NCBI GenBank assembly: GCA_009838195.1
Contig: VXSC01000032.1
Span: 1-64,000, forward strand
Direction: 5' to 3'
Source of the DNA: Rhodothermaceae bacterium
GTDB lineage: Bacteria; Bacteroidota; Rhodothermia; Rhodothermales; Bin80
DNA length: 64,000 nucleotides
Shown here: positions 43,594 to 52,233 of the stretch, in pieces
How the letters are laid out: each line of letters opens with the position of its first letter
Numbering within the stretch: position 1 is the stretch's first letter
Notes under the pieces: generated by a model
The model's database searches: none
Told to the model about the DNA's origin: nothing
What the model saw: only the letters and a program-made list of their open reading frames with translations
Made by a program: the position numbers and the translations under genes

Positions 43594-45209
43594 TAATCTT
43601 GTCCTCCGTCACTACCAAATGATTGCATAATTCCATCAGAAACAAACTCTTCTCCGCTGCTGGCCCTGAATGCCTCTAACTGATTTAATGCCTGAACATA
43701 TGCATTTGCAGAGGCTTGGAGGACATCCGTATGGCGGGCAATACCTCGGAAAAGAGTCCCATTCTCGCTGATCAGAACCGTAACTTCTCCCATTGCGTCT
43801 TTTCCCTCGCCAACTGATCGAATCCCATAGGATACCAAACCGTGGTGGCTTCCGGCTGCCATATCAATCGCTTTATAGATCGCCGCTACCGGGCCATCTC
43901 CTTCGGCCACCTTTCGACAGGATGTATCTGATGAGTTATGATAGAGAAGTACTTCAGCACGTGGCATCCTGCCAGTCCCACAGTTCACAGATAGATGATC
44001 CAGGCGATAATGGACCACGGCTCCGTCTCCTTTCTTTCCCTGTGCCAGTAACACCAGGTCCTCGTCAAAGATTTCTTTTTTTCTATCCGCAAGCGTAACG
44101 AACTCCTGATAAACATCCTCTTTTCTATCGGAGCCTACAAAGATGCCCAGCTTTTCCAGTCGGCTGAATAATCCGTGTCGGCCCGAATGTCGTCCGAGGC
44201 GAATCGCTTCTGTTTCCTGCCCTACATCCTCTGCCCGCATGATTTCATAGGTCTCCCGACTTTTGAGTACCCCATGTTGATGAATCCCGGCTTCATGGCT
44301 GAATGCATTCGCACCGACAACCGCCTTATTCGGAGGCACAGCGAAGCCGGTGGCAATGGACACCATTTTACTCGTTGCTGCGAGGAGACGCGTATTAATG
44401 CCTGTCTGCGTACCAAAAAGCTGGCTACGTACATGCAGAGCCATCACGACTTCTTCCAAGGACGCGTTTCCCGCCCGCTCACCAATGCCATTCACGGTAC
44501 ATTCGACCTGACGAGCTCCGGCCAATACTCCCGCGAGAGAATTCGCGACCGCTAGTCCCAAGTCATCATGGCAGTGGACAGACAAAGTCACTTTATCTAT
44601 GTCAGTGCACTGTTCTTTTACGGTCTTGAAGAGATCTGCATATTCTTTAGGAACGCAATAGCCTGTTGTATCTGGAATATTGATCGTGGTCGCTCCTGCC
44701 TTGATCGCGACATTGATGACTTCGACTAAGTAGCCAACACTGGTACGGCCTGCATCCTCTGCACTGAATTCTACATCATCGGTGATGGAGCGAGCTTGAC
44801 GCACCGCCCGATCTACCATTTCCAGTATGGAGTCGCGTTTTGCCTCAAGGGTCCGTCCATACCGGTCCGCCCCGAATTTAGCCGCCAGATGAATATCACT
44901 GGTACCTATGAATGTATGGATCCGTGTATTATTCCCGGTCAACAGTGCTTCGCCTGCAGCATCGATATCCCCTTCAATCGTTCGTGCCAAGGCTGCAACA
45001 ACGGGCCCGTCAACTTCCTGGGCAATCCGCTGGACCGCTTCAAACTGGGCAGGTGACGAAATGGGAAACCCGGCTTCAATGATATCCACATTCAATTTGG
45101 CAAGCTGGTGTGCAATACGAATCTTTTCTGCGATATTCATGGAGGCACCAGGTGCCTGCTCACCGTCACGCAGCGTTGTCTCGAATATTAATACTTTATC
45201 GCCAGACAT
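43593..45209 (-). CDS. leuA: 2-isopropylmalate synthase
   Basis: A 538-residue first enzyme of leucine synthesis, joining 2-oxoisovalerate and acetyl-CoA. FETTLRDGEQAPGASMN, IEAGFPISSPAQFE, SVHCHDDLGLAVANSLAGV, VNGIGERAGNASLEE and SHEAGIHQHGVLK are the catalytic and metal-binding blocks. The C-terminal leucine-sensing dimer domain is present (GDGPVAAIYKAIDMAAG). Full length near the family norm. It lies 25 bp after leuB and touches leuC. It is a clear paralogue of CimA at the other end of the operon. Confidence 0.95.
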   Translation of the reverse strand: MSGDKVLIFETTLRDGEQAPGASMNIAEKIRIAHQLAKLNVDIIEAGFPISSPAQFEAVQRIAQEVDGPVVAALARTIEGDIDAAGEALLTGNNTRIHTFIGTSDIHLAAKFGADRYGRTLEAKRDSILEMVDRAVRQARSITDDVEFSAEDAGRTSVGYLVEVINVAIKAGATTINIPDTTGYCVPKEYADLFKTVKEQCTDIDKVTLSVHCHDDLGLAVANSLAGVLAGARQVECTVNGIGERAGNASLEEVVMALHVRSQLFGTQTGINTRLLAATSKMVSIATGFAVPPNKAVVGANAFSHEAGIHQHGVLKSRETYEIMRAEDVGQETEAIRLGRHSGRHGLFSRLEKLGIFVGSDRKEDVYQEFVTLADRKKEIFDEDLVLLAQGKKGDGAVVHYRLDHLSVNCGTGRMPRAEVLLYHNSSDTSCRKVAEGDGPVAAIYKAIDMAAGSHHGLVSYGIRSVGEGKDAMGEVTVLISENGTLFRGIARHTDVLQASANAYVQALNQLEAFRASSGEEFVSDGIMQSFGSDGGQD

Positions 45210-45234
45210 CCGAAGATCACTCTTGTGGTCTCAA

Positions 45235-46305
45235 TTATACAGTAGTTGTAGAAATTGTGAATGCATGCTCAAGTACGGCATTGCTAAACTCTACGGTTGA
45301 AGCCGTTCCGCCCAGATCATAGGTAAGGATTCCGTCTTCCAGAGCTTTTACAACCCCATGCTGTATACGTGCACCGGCCTCCGTCTCTCCCAACATCTGC
45401 AACAGCATTACGGCACTGAGGAGCGCGCCAGCAGGATTTGCATACCCCTTCCCTACTATGTCGGGTGCGCTCCCATGGACCGGCTCAAATAAGCCAACCT
45501 TGCCTCCTATACTTGCCGAAGGTAGAATACCGAGTGATCCAGGTAGTGTGCCAGCCAAATCACTCAGGATATCTCCGAATAAGTTACCGGTCACGATCAC
45601 ATCAAACTGGGAAGGCCTGAGGATCAACTGGATTGCGGCATTATCTATGTATAGATGCTCCAGCTCTACATCTGAAAATTCGGCGTTATGAATCTCGGTA
45701 ACGACACTCCGCCAAAGTTGTGAAACTTCAAGGACATTTGCTTTATCCACAGAAGTGAGGCGCCCTCTGCGTTTCCTTGCAAGGTCGAATGCAGTCCGAA
45801 CAATTCGCTCAATTTCGTCCCGGGAATAGACCATAGCGTTGGAGGCCTTCTCTTCCGTGCTGCTGCGTGGGGTGCCAAAGTAAATCCCTCCCGTAAGCTC
45901 ACGGACGATCAGAAGATCGGTCCCGGCCACACGCTCTGCCCGCAACGGGGAGCTCTCTACCAGGCTCTCAGGCACAATTACTGGTCGCAGGTTGGCGTAG
46001 CCGCCTAGAGCTTTTCGTAGAGATAATAGAGCCGCCTCGCATCTTCGTGATCCAGTCTCATGATCCCATTTGGGGCCGCCAATCGCCCCCAGAAATACTG
46101 CATCGGCCGCTAGGCAGGCATCACGTGTAGCGTCTGGGAATGGTGTGTCGAACTGGTCCAAAGCTGTACCACCAATTGGCCAACGCTCCAGCTTCACCTC
46201 GAAATTAAACTCATCGGCCGCAGCCAATATGGCCCTTTCAGCTTCTCGAGTTACTTCTGGCCCGATCCCATCTCCAGGTAATACCGCAATCTGATATGCA
46301 GACAT
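45235..46305 (-). CDS. leuB: 3-isopropylmalate dehydrogenase
   Basis: A 356-residue NAD-dependent decarboxylating dehydrogenase. VLPGDGIGPEVTREAERAI, LGAIGGPKWD, ANLRPVIV, ELTGGIYFGTPRS, VDKANVLEVSQLWR, the NLFGDILSDLAGTLPGSLGILPSAS block and FEPVHGSAPDIVGKGYANP are in order. ELTGGIYFG marks it as LeuB rather than isocitrate dehydrogenase. Its ATG follows the ilvC TAG with no gap. It may also oxidise erythro-3-methylmalate in the citramalate route. Confidence 0.95.
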   Translation of the reverse strand: MSAYQIAVLPGDGIGPEVTREAERAILAAADEFNFEVKLERWPIGGTALDQFDTPFPDATRDACLAADAVFLGAIGGPKWDHETGSRRCEAALLSLRKALGGYANLRPVIVPESLVESSPLRAERVAGTDLLIVRELTGGIYFGTPRSSTEEKASNAMVYSRDEIERIVRTAFDLARKRRGRLTSVDKANVLEVSQLWRSVVTEIHNAEFSDVELEHLYIDNAAIQLILRPSQFDVIVTGNLFGDILSDLAGTLPGSLGILPSASIGGKVGLFEPVHGSAPDIVGKGYANPAGALLSAVMLLQMLGETEAGARIQHGVVKALEDGILTYDLGGTASTVEFSNAVLEHAFTISTTTV

Positions 46306-47322
46306 CTATGCAGCTTTCTTCGTTTCTACGCTACTCTCGTTCTTTCTGAGCCAGGCCATCATCTTGCGCAACCGCTGCCCTACTTCCTCTACTGGATGGG
46401 CGGCTGTCTTTTCCCGGTAAGACTGAAACGTCGGTTGCCCATCCTCACATTCAGCGATCCATTCCTTGGCAAACTGGCCGGACTGGATTTCTGCAAGGAT
46501 TCGTTTCATTTCATCTTTTACCTGCGAGCCAATCACCCGAGGACCTCTTGAATAATTACCATACTCAGCCGTATCACTGATCGAGTAATTCATGTAGGAG
46601 AGTCCTCCCTCGTAGTAGAGATCTACAATGAGTTTGAGCTCATGAAGAACTTCAAAGTAAGCAAGCTCTTCGGGGTATCCTGCTTCAACCAGTGTCTCAA
46701 ATCCTGCCTGGATAAGGGATTGTGACCCTCCACATAGCACGGCCTGCTCTCCAAAGAGGTCCGTTTCGGTTTCATCTTTGAAGTTAGTCTCAATCACGCC
46801 TGCGCGTGTTCCACCAATTGCATCGGCATAGCTGAGTGCCAGATCCAACGTGCTCCCGGAAGCGTCCTGTGCAACGGCAACAAGGCACGGTATTCCCTTC
46901 CCTTCTTCAAACGTACGGCGAACCAGATGTCCGGGCCCCTTGGGCGCTACCATAAAGACATCTACTCCTTCTGGAGCCTGGATTTGGCCGTAGTGGACAT
47001 TAAATCCATGACCAAACGCTAAAGCTTTTCCTGGTATGATATGCTGAGAAATTTCAGCTTCATATACGCGCTTCTGATCCTGATCCGGTATCAGGATCAT
47101 CACCACATCCCCCCAGGCGGAGGCATCTGCTATGCTCATGACTGTGAGTCCTTTCGCGCGCGCCTTATTAGCAGATTGTGATCCAGCCCGAAGGCCAACG
47201 GCAACGGTTGCACCACTGTCCTGTAAATTCAATGCATGGGCGTGCCCCTGGCTTCCATATCCAATTATCGCAACCTTCCGCCCCATGACGATGGCAGGGT
47301 CCGCGTTATAATGTACCCTCAT
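46306..47322 (-). CDS. ilvC: Ketol-acid reductoisomerase, class I
   Basis: A 338-residue class I enzyme that isomerises and reduces acetolactate and acetohydroxybutyrate. [19 protein letters not shown] is the nucleotide fold, and [12 protein letters not shown] is the cofactor-specificity loop; Arg and Ser at the loop suggest NADPH use. Metal and substrate residues are in [11 protein letters not shown] and [18 protein letters not shown]. It is 24 bp after ilvN and directly abuts leuB. Confidence 0.95.
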   Translation of the reverse strand: MRVHYNADPAIVMGRKVAIIGYGSQGHAHALNLQDSGATVAVGLRAGSQSANKARAKGLTVMSIADASAWGDVVMILIPDQDQKRVYEAEISQHIIPGKALAFGHGFNVHYGQIQAPEGVDVFMVAPKGPGHLVRRTFEEGKGIPCLVAVAQDASGSTLDLALSYADAIGGTRAGVIETNFKDETETDLFGEQAVLCGGSQSLIQAGFETLVEAGYPEELAYFEVLHELKLIVDLYYEGGLSYMNYSISDTAEYGNYSRGPRVIGSQVKDEMKRILAEIQSGQFAKEWIAECEDGQPTFQSYREKTAAHPVEEVGQRLRKMMAWLRKNESSVETKKAA

Positions 47323-47346
47323 GTGTTGTTTAATTATTTGTTCAAG

Positions 47347-47913
47347 TTAAGAATCCCGCTGCATAGCAACCCGGCCACTCCGGGCTACCTCAACAATCTT
47401 GTGTGAGGCCATCATGTCAATGAAGGCATCAATCTTTTTCGACGGACCCCGAAGTTCAAAAGTCATGGTTTTGGACGTGATGTCCACAACCTTGCCACGA
47501 AAGATCTCATTGACAGAAAGAATTTCGGAGCGGGAATCCGGATTATAGCAAACCTTGAGTAGACATAACTCCCGTTCTACATAATCGGTATCCGTCAGGT
47601 CAATGACTTCAATCGTATCTACCAGGCGGCTGAGCTGCCTTAGAACCTGCGCAATGATACGACCATTGCCCGTGGTAACGATATTCATCCGGCTTACGCT
47701 AGGATCTTCTGTGACCCCGACAGTGACGCTGTCAATGTTGAAGTCCCGGGCTGAAAACATATTTATGACGCGAATGAACGCACCAATTGAGTTCTCTACT
47801 TGGACCACAATCGTGTGCGATTGTATCATCTCGCTGTCATCCGGCTGAATTGGCTCTCCTGCGGCCTTTTTTCGGATGATCTGCTGAGGCGTGAGTATCA
47901 GTGTGTCTGCCAT
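47347..47913 (-). CDS. ilvN: Acetolactate synthase small (regulatory) subunit
   Basis: A 188-residue regulatory subunit with an N-terminal ACT domain (HTIVVQVENSIGAFIRVINMFSARDFNIDSVTVG, about residues 29-62) that senses valine, and the second ACT-like half (LCLLKVCYNP onward). The usual GVLARV of the first ACT loop is GAFIRV here. The extension of about 25 residues before the ACT domain is common in this group. It follows ilvB by 24 bp and supports its activity. Confidence 0.92.
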   Translation of the reverse strand: MADTLILTPQQIIRKKAAGEPIQPDDSEMIQSHTIVVQVENSIGAFIRVINMFSARDFNIDSVTVGVTEDPSVSRMNIVTTGNGRIIAQVLRQLSRLVDTIEVIDLTDTDYVERELCLLKVCYNPDSRSEILSVNEIFRGKVVDITSKTMTFELRGPSKKIDAFIDMMASHKIVEVARSGRVAMQRDS

Positions 47914-47937
47914 TTATTCGGGTTTTTTAATCACAGA

Positions 47938-49737
47938 TCAGACAAAGGAATTGGGTGTCATTCGATCTGTGATCATATCTCCGGTTGCTGCTCCGGCCGG
48001 AACCATTGGGAAAACCATCTCCTCTTTTGCTACAGAAAATTCCATCAGAACCGGACGGTCCGTGACTTTCCATGCCTCATCAATAATCTCTTTTGCTTCT
48101 TCGGGAGTGTTCGCGCGAAGACCAACACAGTGATGGGCTTCCGCAAGTTTCACAAAGTCAGGGTTGGTGTCTGAAAGATCCGTATGGCTGTATCGTTCCA
48201 TATGGAAGAGTTCCTGCCATTGCCGCACCATACCGAGGAAGCGATTATTGATGACCGCGAGCTTGAGCGGAAGTTTGTGCGCAGCCGCTACACTCATCTC
48301 CTGTGCATTCATCACAAATCCGCCATCCCCGCTAATACAGACGACGGGTCGGGAAGACCCAATCTCACGCATTCCAAAAGCAGCTCCCATGGCTGCCGGC
48401 ATCCCGAATCCCATTGTACCCAATCCGCCACTGGTGATATGGGTGCGGGGATGAAGAAAGCGAAAATACTGAGCGGACCACATTTGATGCTGCCCTACAT
48501 CCGTAATCAAAACGGCATCGCCTCCAGTTTTATCACGCAACTGCTCAATCACGCCCTGAGCGTGTAACTTCCCATCCTTCTGATACTGCAAAGGACATTC
48601 CTGACGCCAGGTATCAATTTGCTCCAGCCACTCTGTGGTATCCTTTGGGTCTACCAAGGGAATGAGGCGCTCCAGCACAGTTTTTACATCACCCAGAATC
48701 GCACAATCTGCAAATACATTCTTGGAAATGCACGACTGATCAATTTCAATATGAATTACTTTTGCATGGGGGGCCCAAGAATCAAGCTTCCCAGTTACCC
48801 GGTCGTCAAAACGAGCTCCAACTGCGATAATGAGATCGCAGTGCTGTACTGCCTGGTTCGCCCACCAGGTTCCATGCATTCCTAGCATTCGGAGTGCAAG
48901 GGGATCCTCTTCTGGGAAGGCCCCCAGTCCATGCAAAGTGGTGGTTACCGGAATACCCGTGTACCTTGCAAGTTCGGTCAAGCTCTCCGAGGCATCACTA
49001 TTAACTGCGCCGCCACCTACATAAAGCAGTGGTCGTTTTGAATCAGCGATCATGCGTGCAGCCCGCTGCAGCTTTTCGGGACGAACGGCCTCCGGGACAG
49101 CATACCCTCGCATATTCACGGTTTCCGGATATTGAAAGGGACCCTCTGCTAACAGAACATCCTTTGGTAAATCAACCAGCACTGGACCTGGGCGCCCGGT
49201 TCGGGCAATGTGATAGGCTTCCTTCACGGTTCGGGCCAAATCCTTGATATCGCGGACCAGATAACTGTGTTTGGTAATGGAGCGTGTAATTCCGACTGCA
49301 TCACACTCCTGGAACGCATCATTGCCAATCAGACCTGTAGGAACCTGTCCGGTAAAGACAACGATCGGCACGGAATCCATGTATGCATCCGCGATTCCCG
49401 TAACTGTGTTCGTGGCCCCAGGTCCACTAGTAACCAGAACCGTTCCAACCTTCCCTGTCGCTTTTGCATATCCTTCTGCCGCGTGTGTCCCCCCTTGCTC
49501 ATGTCGAACCAGGATGTGCTGGAACTCGGGATTGATTCGGTGCATCTCATCATACACCTTGATGACAGCACCACCGGGATGTCCAAAAATAATTTTGACC
49601 CCCTCGGCCTCAAGAGAGCGGAGAAGAATCTCAGCACCCGACATCACCTGACTTGTGCTGGTGATCTCTGGCCGGACCTCTGGGAGCGAGTCCCCCGTAG
49701 TTACAGGCTGTACCTTTGTATGTTCGTCGTAAGTCAT
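47938..49737 (-). CDS. ilvB: Acetolactate synthase large subunit
   Basis: A 599-residue thiamine diphosphate enzyme that condenses two pyruvates or pyruvate and 2-oxobutyrate. GVKIIFGHPGGAVIKVYD and VRHEQGGTHAAEGYAKATGK (catalytic Glu), VTSGPGATNTVTGIADAYMDSVP, and the ThDP motif SGDGGFVMNAQEM are clear. It heads the operon ilvB-ilvN-ilvC-leuB-leuA-leuC-leuD-cimA. Its upstream region contains a stem-loop that might regulate it. The N-terminal 30 residues are extra and the start could be later. Confidence 0.95.
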   Translation of the reverse strand: MTYDEHTKVQPVTTGDSLPEVRPEITSTSQVMSGAEILLRSLEAEGVKIIFGHPGGAVIKVYDEMHRINPEFQHILVRHEQGGTHAAEGYAKATGKVGTVLVTSGPGATNTVTGIADAYMDSVPIVVFTGQVPTGLIGNDAFQECDAVGITRSITKHSYLVRDIKDLARTVKEAYHIARTGRPGPVLVDLPKDVLLAEGPFQYPETVNMRGYAVPEAVRPEKLQRAARMIADSKRPLLYVGGGAVNSDASESLTELARYTGIPVTTTLHGLGAFPEEDPLALRMLGMHGTWWANQAVQHCDLIIAVGARFDDRVTGKLDSWAPHAKVIHIEIDQSCISKNVFADCAILGDVKTVLERLIPLVDPKDTTEWLEQIDTWRQECPLQYQKDGKLHAQGVIEQLRDKTGGDAVLITDVGQHQMWSAQYFRFLHPRTHITSGGLGTMGFGMPAAMGAAFGMREIGSSRPVVCISGDGGFVMNAQEMSVAAAHKLPLKLAVINNRFLGMVRQWQELFHMERYSHTDLSDTNPDFVKLAEAHHCVGLRANTPEEAKEIIDEAWKVTDRPVLMEFSVAKEEMVFPMVPAGAATGDMITDRMTPNSFV

Positions 49738-50075
49738 GATTCAAATGAATGGTTACCTACATTGGGCAATGATACCAACTAGTAAGCAGGATGTCCCTTT
49801 CATCGTTGACATCCTCACCAGTTGCACAAAATGAGATACTTTGCTTGATATTTGAAACCAGTTCCTAACAGCAAGTTCGGTTTAACTGAACTAGTACGAT
49901 GTTTATGCCGACTGGTTTAGAGATCAGGCGTGAAATTTGCTCAACCAATGGTCGCCGCATATTTCCAGCCCCTGCTTGATCCAATAAAATTACTCCCCTT
50001 CCTGTAGGCGGTAACAGCATTGATCTACTCGGAATCCACAATTGCAACGATGTCCCAACCACACATTTTGTACGC
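49738..50075. other. Upstream region of the ilv-leu operon
   Basis: The 338 bp between ilvB and the propeller gene upstream contain a stem-loop (separate entry) and a minus-strand open frame 49865-50062 of 65 codons. That frame is rich in Ile, Leu and Val near its end (...INIVLVQLNR...), but it is long for a leader and has no known homology or clear ribosome binding site, so I do not call it a gene. The promoter must lie here. Confidence 0.5.
49776..49824 (-). promoter_or_regulatory. Imperfect stem-loop in the ilvB leader
   Basis: A 7-bp perfect inner stem (GGATGTC/GACATCC, 49789-49795 with 49808-49814) with a 12-nt loop sits inside an outer stem (CAACTAGT with ACCAGTTG, 49776-49783 and 49817-49824, one G-U pair in RNA). 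It lies about 40-90 nt before the ilvB start on the minus strand and has no U-run, so it is not a plain terminator. It may be an attenuation or protein-binding element. Confidence 0.45.
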
Positions 50076-50954
50076 TCATATCTCCAACCGCAGTAACTGA
50101 ATGGGAGTCAGAAGTAGGATAGAATCCAAGAGCGGTACTGCTGCAATCAGTGGATCATCAAGCGGAATGACCATCTGACGGGACAGGATACCCTGATGGC
50201 TATATATCCAAATGGATTGGGGAAAAATGATCCATAACCCCTCCTGCGTAACCGTAATACTATTCGGGTCTGATTCAGCTTTTAAGTTGCGTATATGTCC
50301 ACCGAAATAATCATAGACCTTGACCAGACCAAGAGCACGATCAGCAACATAGAGTGATGATGCGTCGGTTGTAAGACTGATCGGCTCGACCAGTTGCCCA
50401 GCTCCAGAACCAAACTCCCCGATCACACGCTCCAAGCGTCGACTCGCGTCCCATTTTAGAACACGCTGGGATGATGCGTCAATGGCGAATAGTTCTCCCG
50501 CGACCCCCGTTGCAACAGCAATTGGCTGCCCCAACGCCGTTGAAAATCCACCCTGTAGATCAAGCCGAGGAGAGTGCCCTAATTCACGGTCTGTGTTTCT
50601 TGGAACCCGGATCGTCTCCAAATGCAGAAGTTCTTTGGAGAATCGGAAAAGATTGCCTTTCTCTGCATCTGCAAGAACCCAGATCAGTCCATTCCCCGGA
50701 TCAACATCTGAAAGCTCCCCAAACACTCCGGCATTCGTACCATCTAGGCGTGCCTTGATTTCTCCGAGATGGTCCAGCTGCAACAGCTCCGAAGCTGAAA
50801 CCACATAGATCAAGCCTTCCGGATCAATGGCAAGGCTTCGTGCTTCTGGAATCTGCGCGATCACTTCGAATTCGGTTTGAAGCGTATCCTGCGCTCCCCC
50901 AACCCGTGCGAGAACCGTTGACAGTATCAACAAACTTGCCAGGACTTCCTTCAT
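50076..50954 (-). CDS. Exported NHL-type beta-propeller protein
   Basis: A 292-residue protein with a signal peptide (MKEVLASLLILSTVLARVGGAQ). Repeats such as SLAIDPEGLIYVVSASELLQLDHLG, AVATGVAGELFAIDASSQRVLKWDAS and SSLYVADRALGLVKVYDYFGG fit NHL/6-bladed propellers used for binding. No catalytic site is visible. Its start overlaps the last codon of purD by 4 bp, so they are co-translated, though a functional link is not evident. The gene in this position could instead be a lipoprotein-like surface factor. Confidence 0.75.
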   Translation of the reverse strand: MKEVLASLLILSTVLARVGGAQDTLQTEFEVIAQIPEARSLAIDPEGLIYVVSASELLQLDHLGEIKARLDGTNAGVFGELSDVDPGNGLIWVLADAEKGNLFRFSKELLHLETIRVPRNTDRELGHSPRLDLQGGFSTALGQPIAVATGVAGELFAIDASSQRVLKWDASRRLERVIGEFGSGAGQLVEPISLTTDASSLYVADRALGLVKVYDYFGGHIRNLKAESDPNSITVTQEGLWIIFPQSIWIYSHQGILSRQMVIPLDDPLIAAVPLLDSILLLTPIQLLRLEI

Positions 50955-52219
50955 TCGCGATGTAATGCACGGTGCCCAATATCACGGCGGAGGTGTTTGC
51001 CATCAAACTCTATGAGGTCTGCCGCCTGATAAGCATGGTCTATTGCCTCCGGGAGTGTAGCACTGATTGCCGTTACTCCTAGTACACGGCCACCGGCCGT
51101 CAAGATATTTCTCCCATCCGACTTTGTGCCTGCATGAAATACGAGTGTCCCTGAAACTTCGCCAGCGGCCTTGAGGCCGCTAATCACGCATCCTTTGTCA
51201 TAAGACCCTGGATATCCCCCACTGGCCAAGACCACACATGCTGCAGCTAATGATTGTTTTTCCAGTCGCAGGTTACCGATCCCTCCTGTTGCAGCGCGCA
51301 ATAGAATTTCAACCGGATCGCCCCCCATGAGGGGCAGTACCACTTGCGCCTCAGGATCACCAAATCTGCAGTTAAATTCAACGACCTTCGGGCCTTCGTC
51401 CGTAATCATCAGACCGGCATACAGGCACCCTTTGTACAGTCGCCCCTCCCGTGCCATTCCTTCGAGTACTGGCTCAATGATACGTGAGCAAGTAGTCTCA
51501 ATCAGACTCTGCGTCATGACCGGAGCTGGAGCATACGCACCCATTCCTCCAGTATTTGGTCCCTGGTCATCGTCAAATACACGCTTATGATCCTGTGCAG
51601 AATCCAGAAGGAGATAGTCATCTCCATCTGTGAGAACAAACAAACTCGCTTCCTCGCCCTCCATCCACTCCTCGATCACAATTTCTTTGCCGGCATCTCC
51701 GAGACTCCCCTGGATCATCAATTCGTGCAGTGCCCGTTCTGAATCTGCAATGTCCTCGCACATGATGGCACCCTTACCTGCAGCGAGCCCTGAGGCTTTG
51801 ATCACACACCTCCCCAGTGTTTGAGCATAACTTTTGGCCTCATCAATTTGATTTGAATGAAAATACCGCCATTGCGCTGTTGGAACAAGGTGCCGTTGCA
51901 TGAACGATTTGGCAAATGCCTTGCTACTTTCAATCTCAGCCGCGGCAGCCGATGGGCCAAAGCATGGTATTCCCACATTTTCCAAGGCATCTGCAAGCCC
52001 CTCAGCAAGGGGCACTTCCGGCCCTATAATTACCAAATCGATTTTCTCGTCCCTAGCAAACGATACCAACGCTGTGAGGTCCGTTGCCTGAACAGGGATA
52101 TTCTTCCCGAACTGCGCCGTCCCGGGGTTCCCCGGTGCAATAAATAGAACATCTGCACCGCGCACAGCCCATGCCAGCGCGTGCTCACGCCCACCACTTC
52201 CAACAATGAGAATTCGCAT
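50951..52219 (-). CDS. purD: Phosphoribosylamine-glycine ligase
   Basis: A 422-residue ATP-grasp ligase for the second step of purine synthesis. MRILIVGSGGREHALAWA, FGPSAAAAEIESSKAFAKSFM, VIKASGLAAGKGAIM, DHKRVFDDDQGPNTGGMGAYAP, VEFNCRFGDPEAQVVLPLM and the C-terminal AGGRVLGVTAI blocks are complete. It lies 14 bp after mutS and precedes the propeller gene with a 4-bp overlap. No other pur genes are in the window. Confidence 0.96.
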   Translation of the reverse strand: MRILIVGSGGREHALAWAVRGADVLFIAPGNPGTAQFGKNIPVQATDLTALVSFARDEKIDLVIIGPEVPLAEGLADALENVGIPCFGPSAAAAEIESSKAFAKSFMQRHLVPTAQWRYFHSNQIDEAKSYAQTLGRCVIKASGLAAGKGAIMCEDIADSERALHELMIQGSLGDAGKEIVIEEWMEGEEASLFVLTDGDDYLLLDSAQDHKRVFDDDQGPNTGGMGAYAPAPVMTQSLIETTCSRIIEPVLEGMAREGRLYKGCLYAGLMITDEGPKVVEFNCRFGDPEAQVVLPLMGGDPVEILLRAATGGIGNLRLEKQSLAAACVVLASGGYPGSYDKGCVISGLKAAGEVSGTLVFHAGTKSDGRNILTAGGRVLGVTAISATLPEAIDHAYQAADLIEFDGKHLRRDIGHRALHRE

Positions 52220-52233
52220 GGTAAAGCTATGGT

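Noticed and set aside
49865-50062. A 65-codon minus-strand frame before ilvB
   Set aside because: No homology recognised and no clear start signal; length is too great for a classical leader peptide. Kept only as a note.
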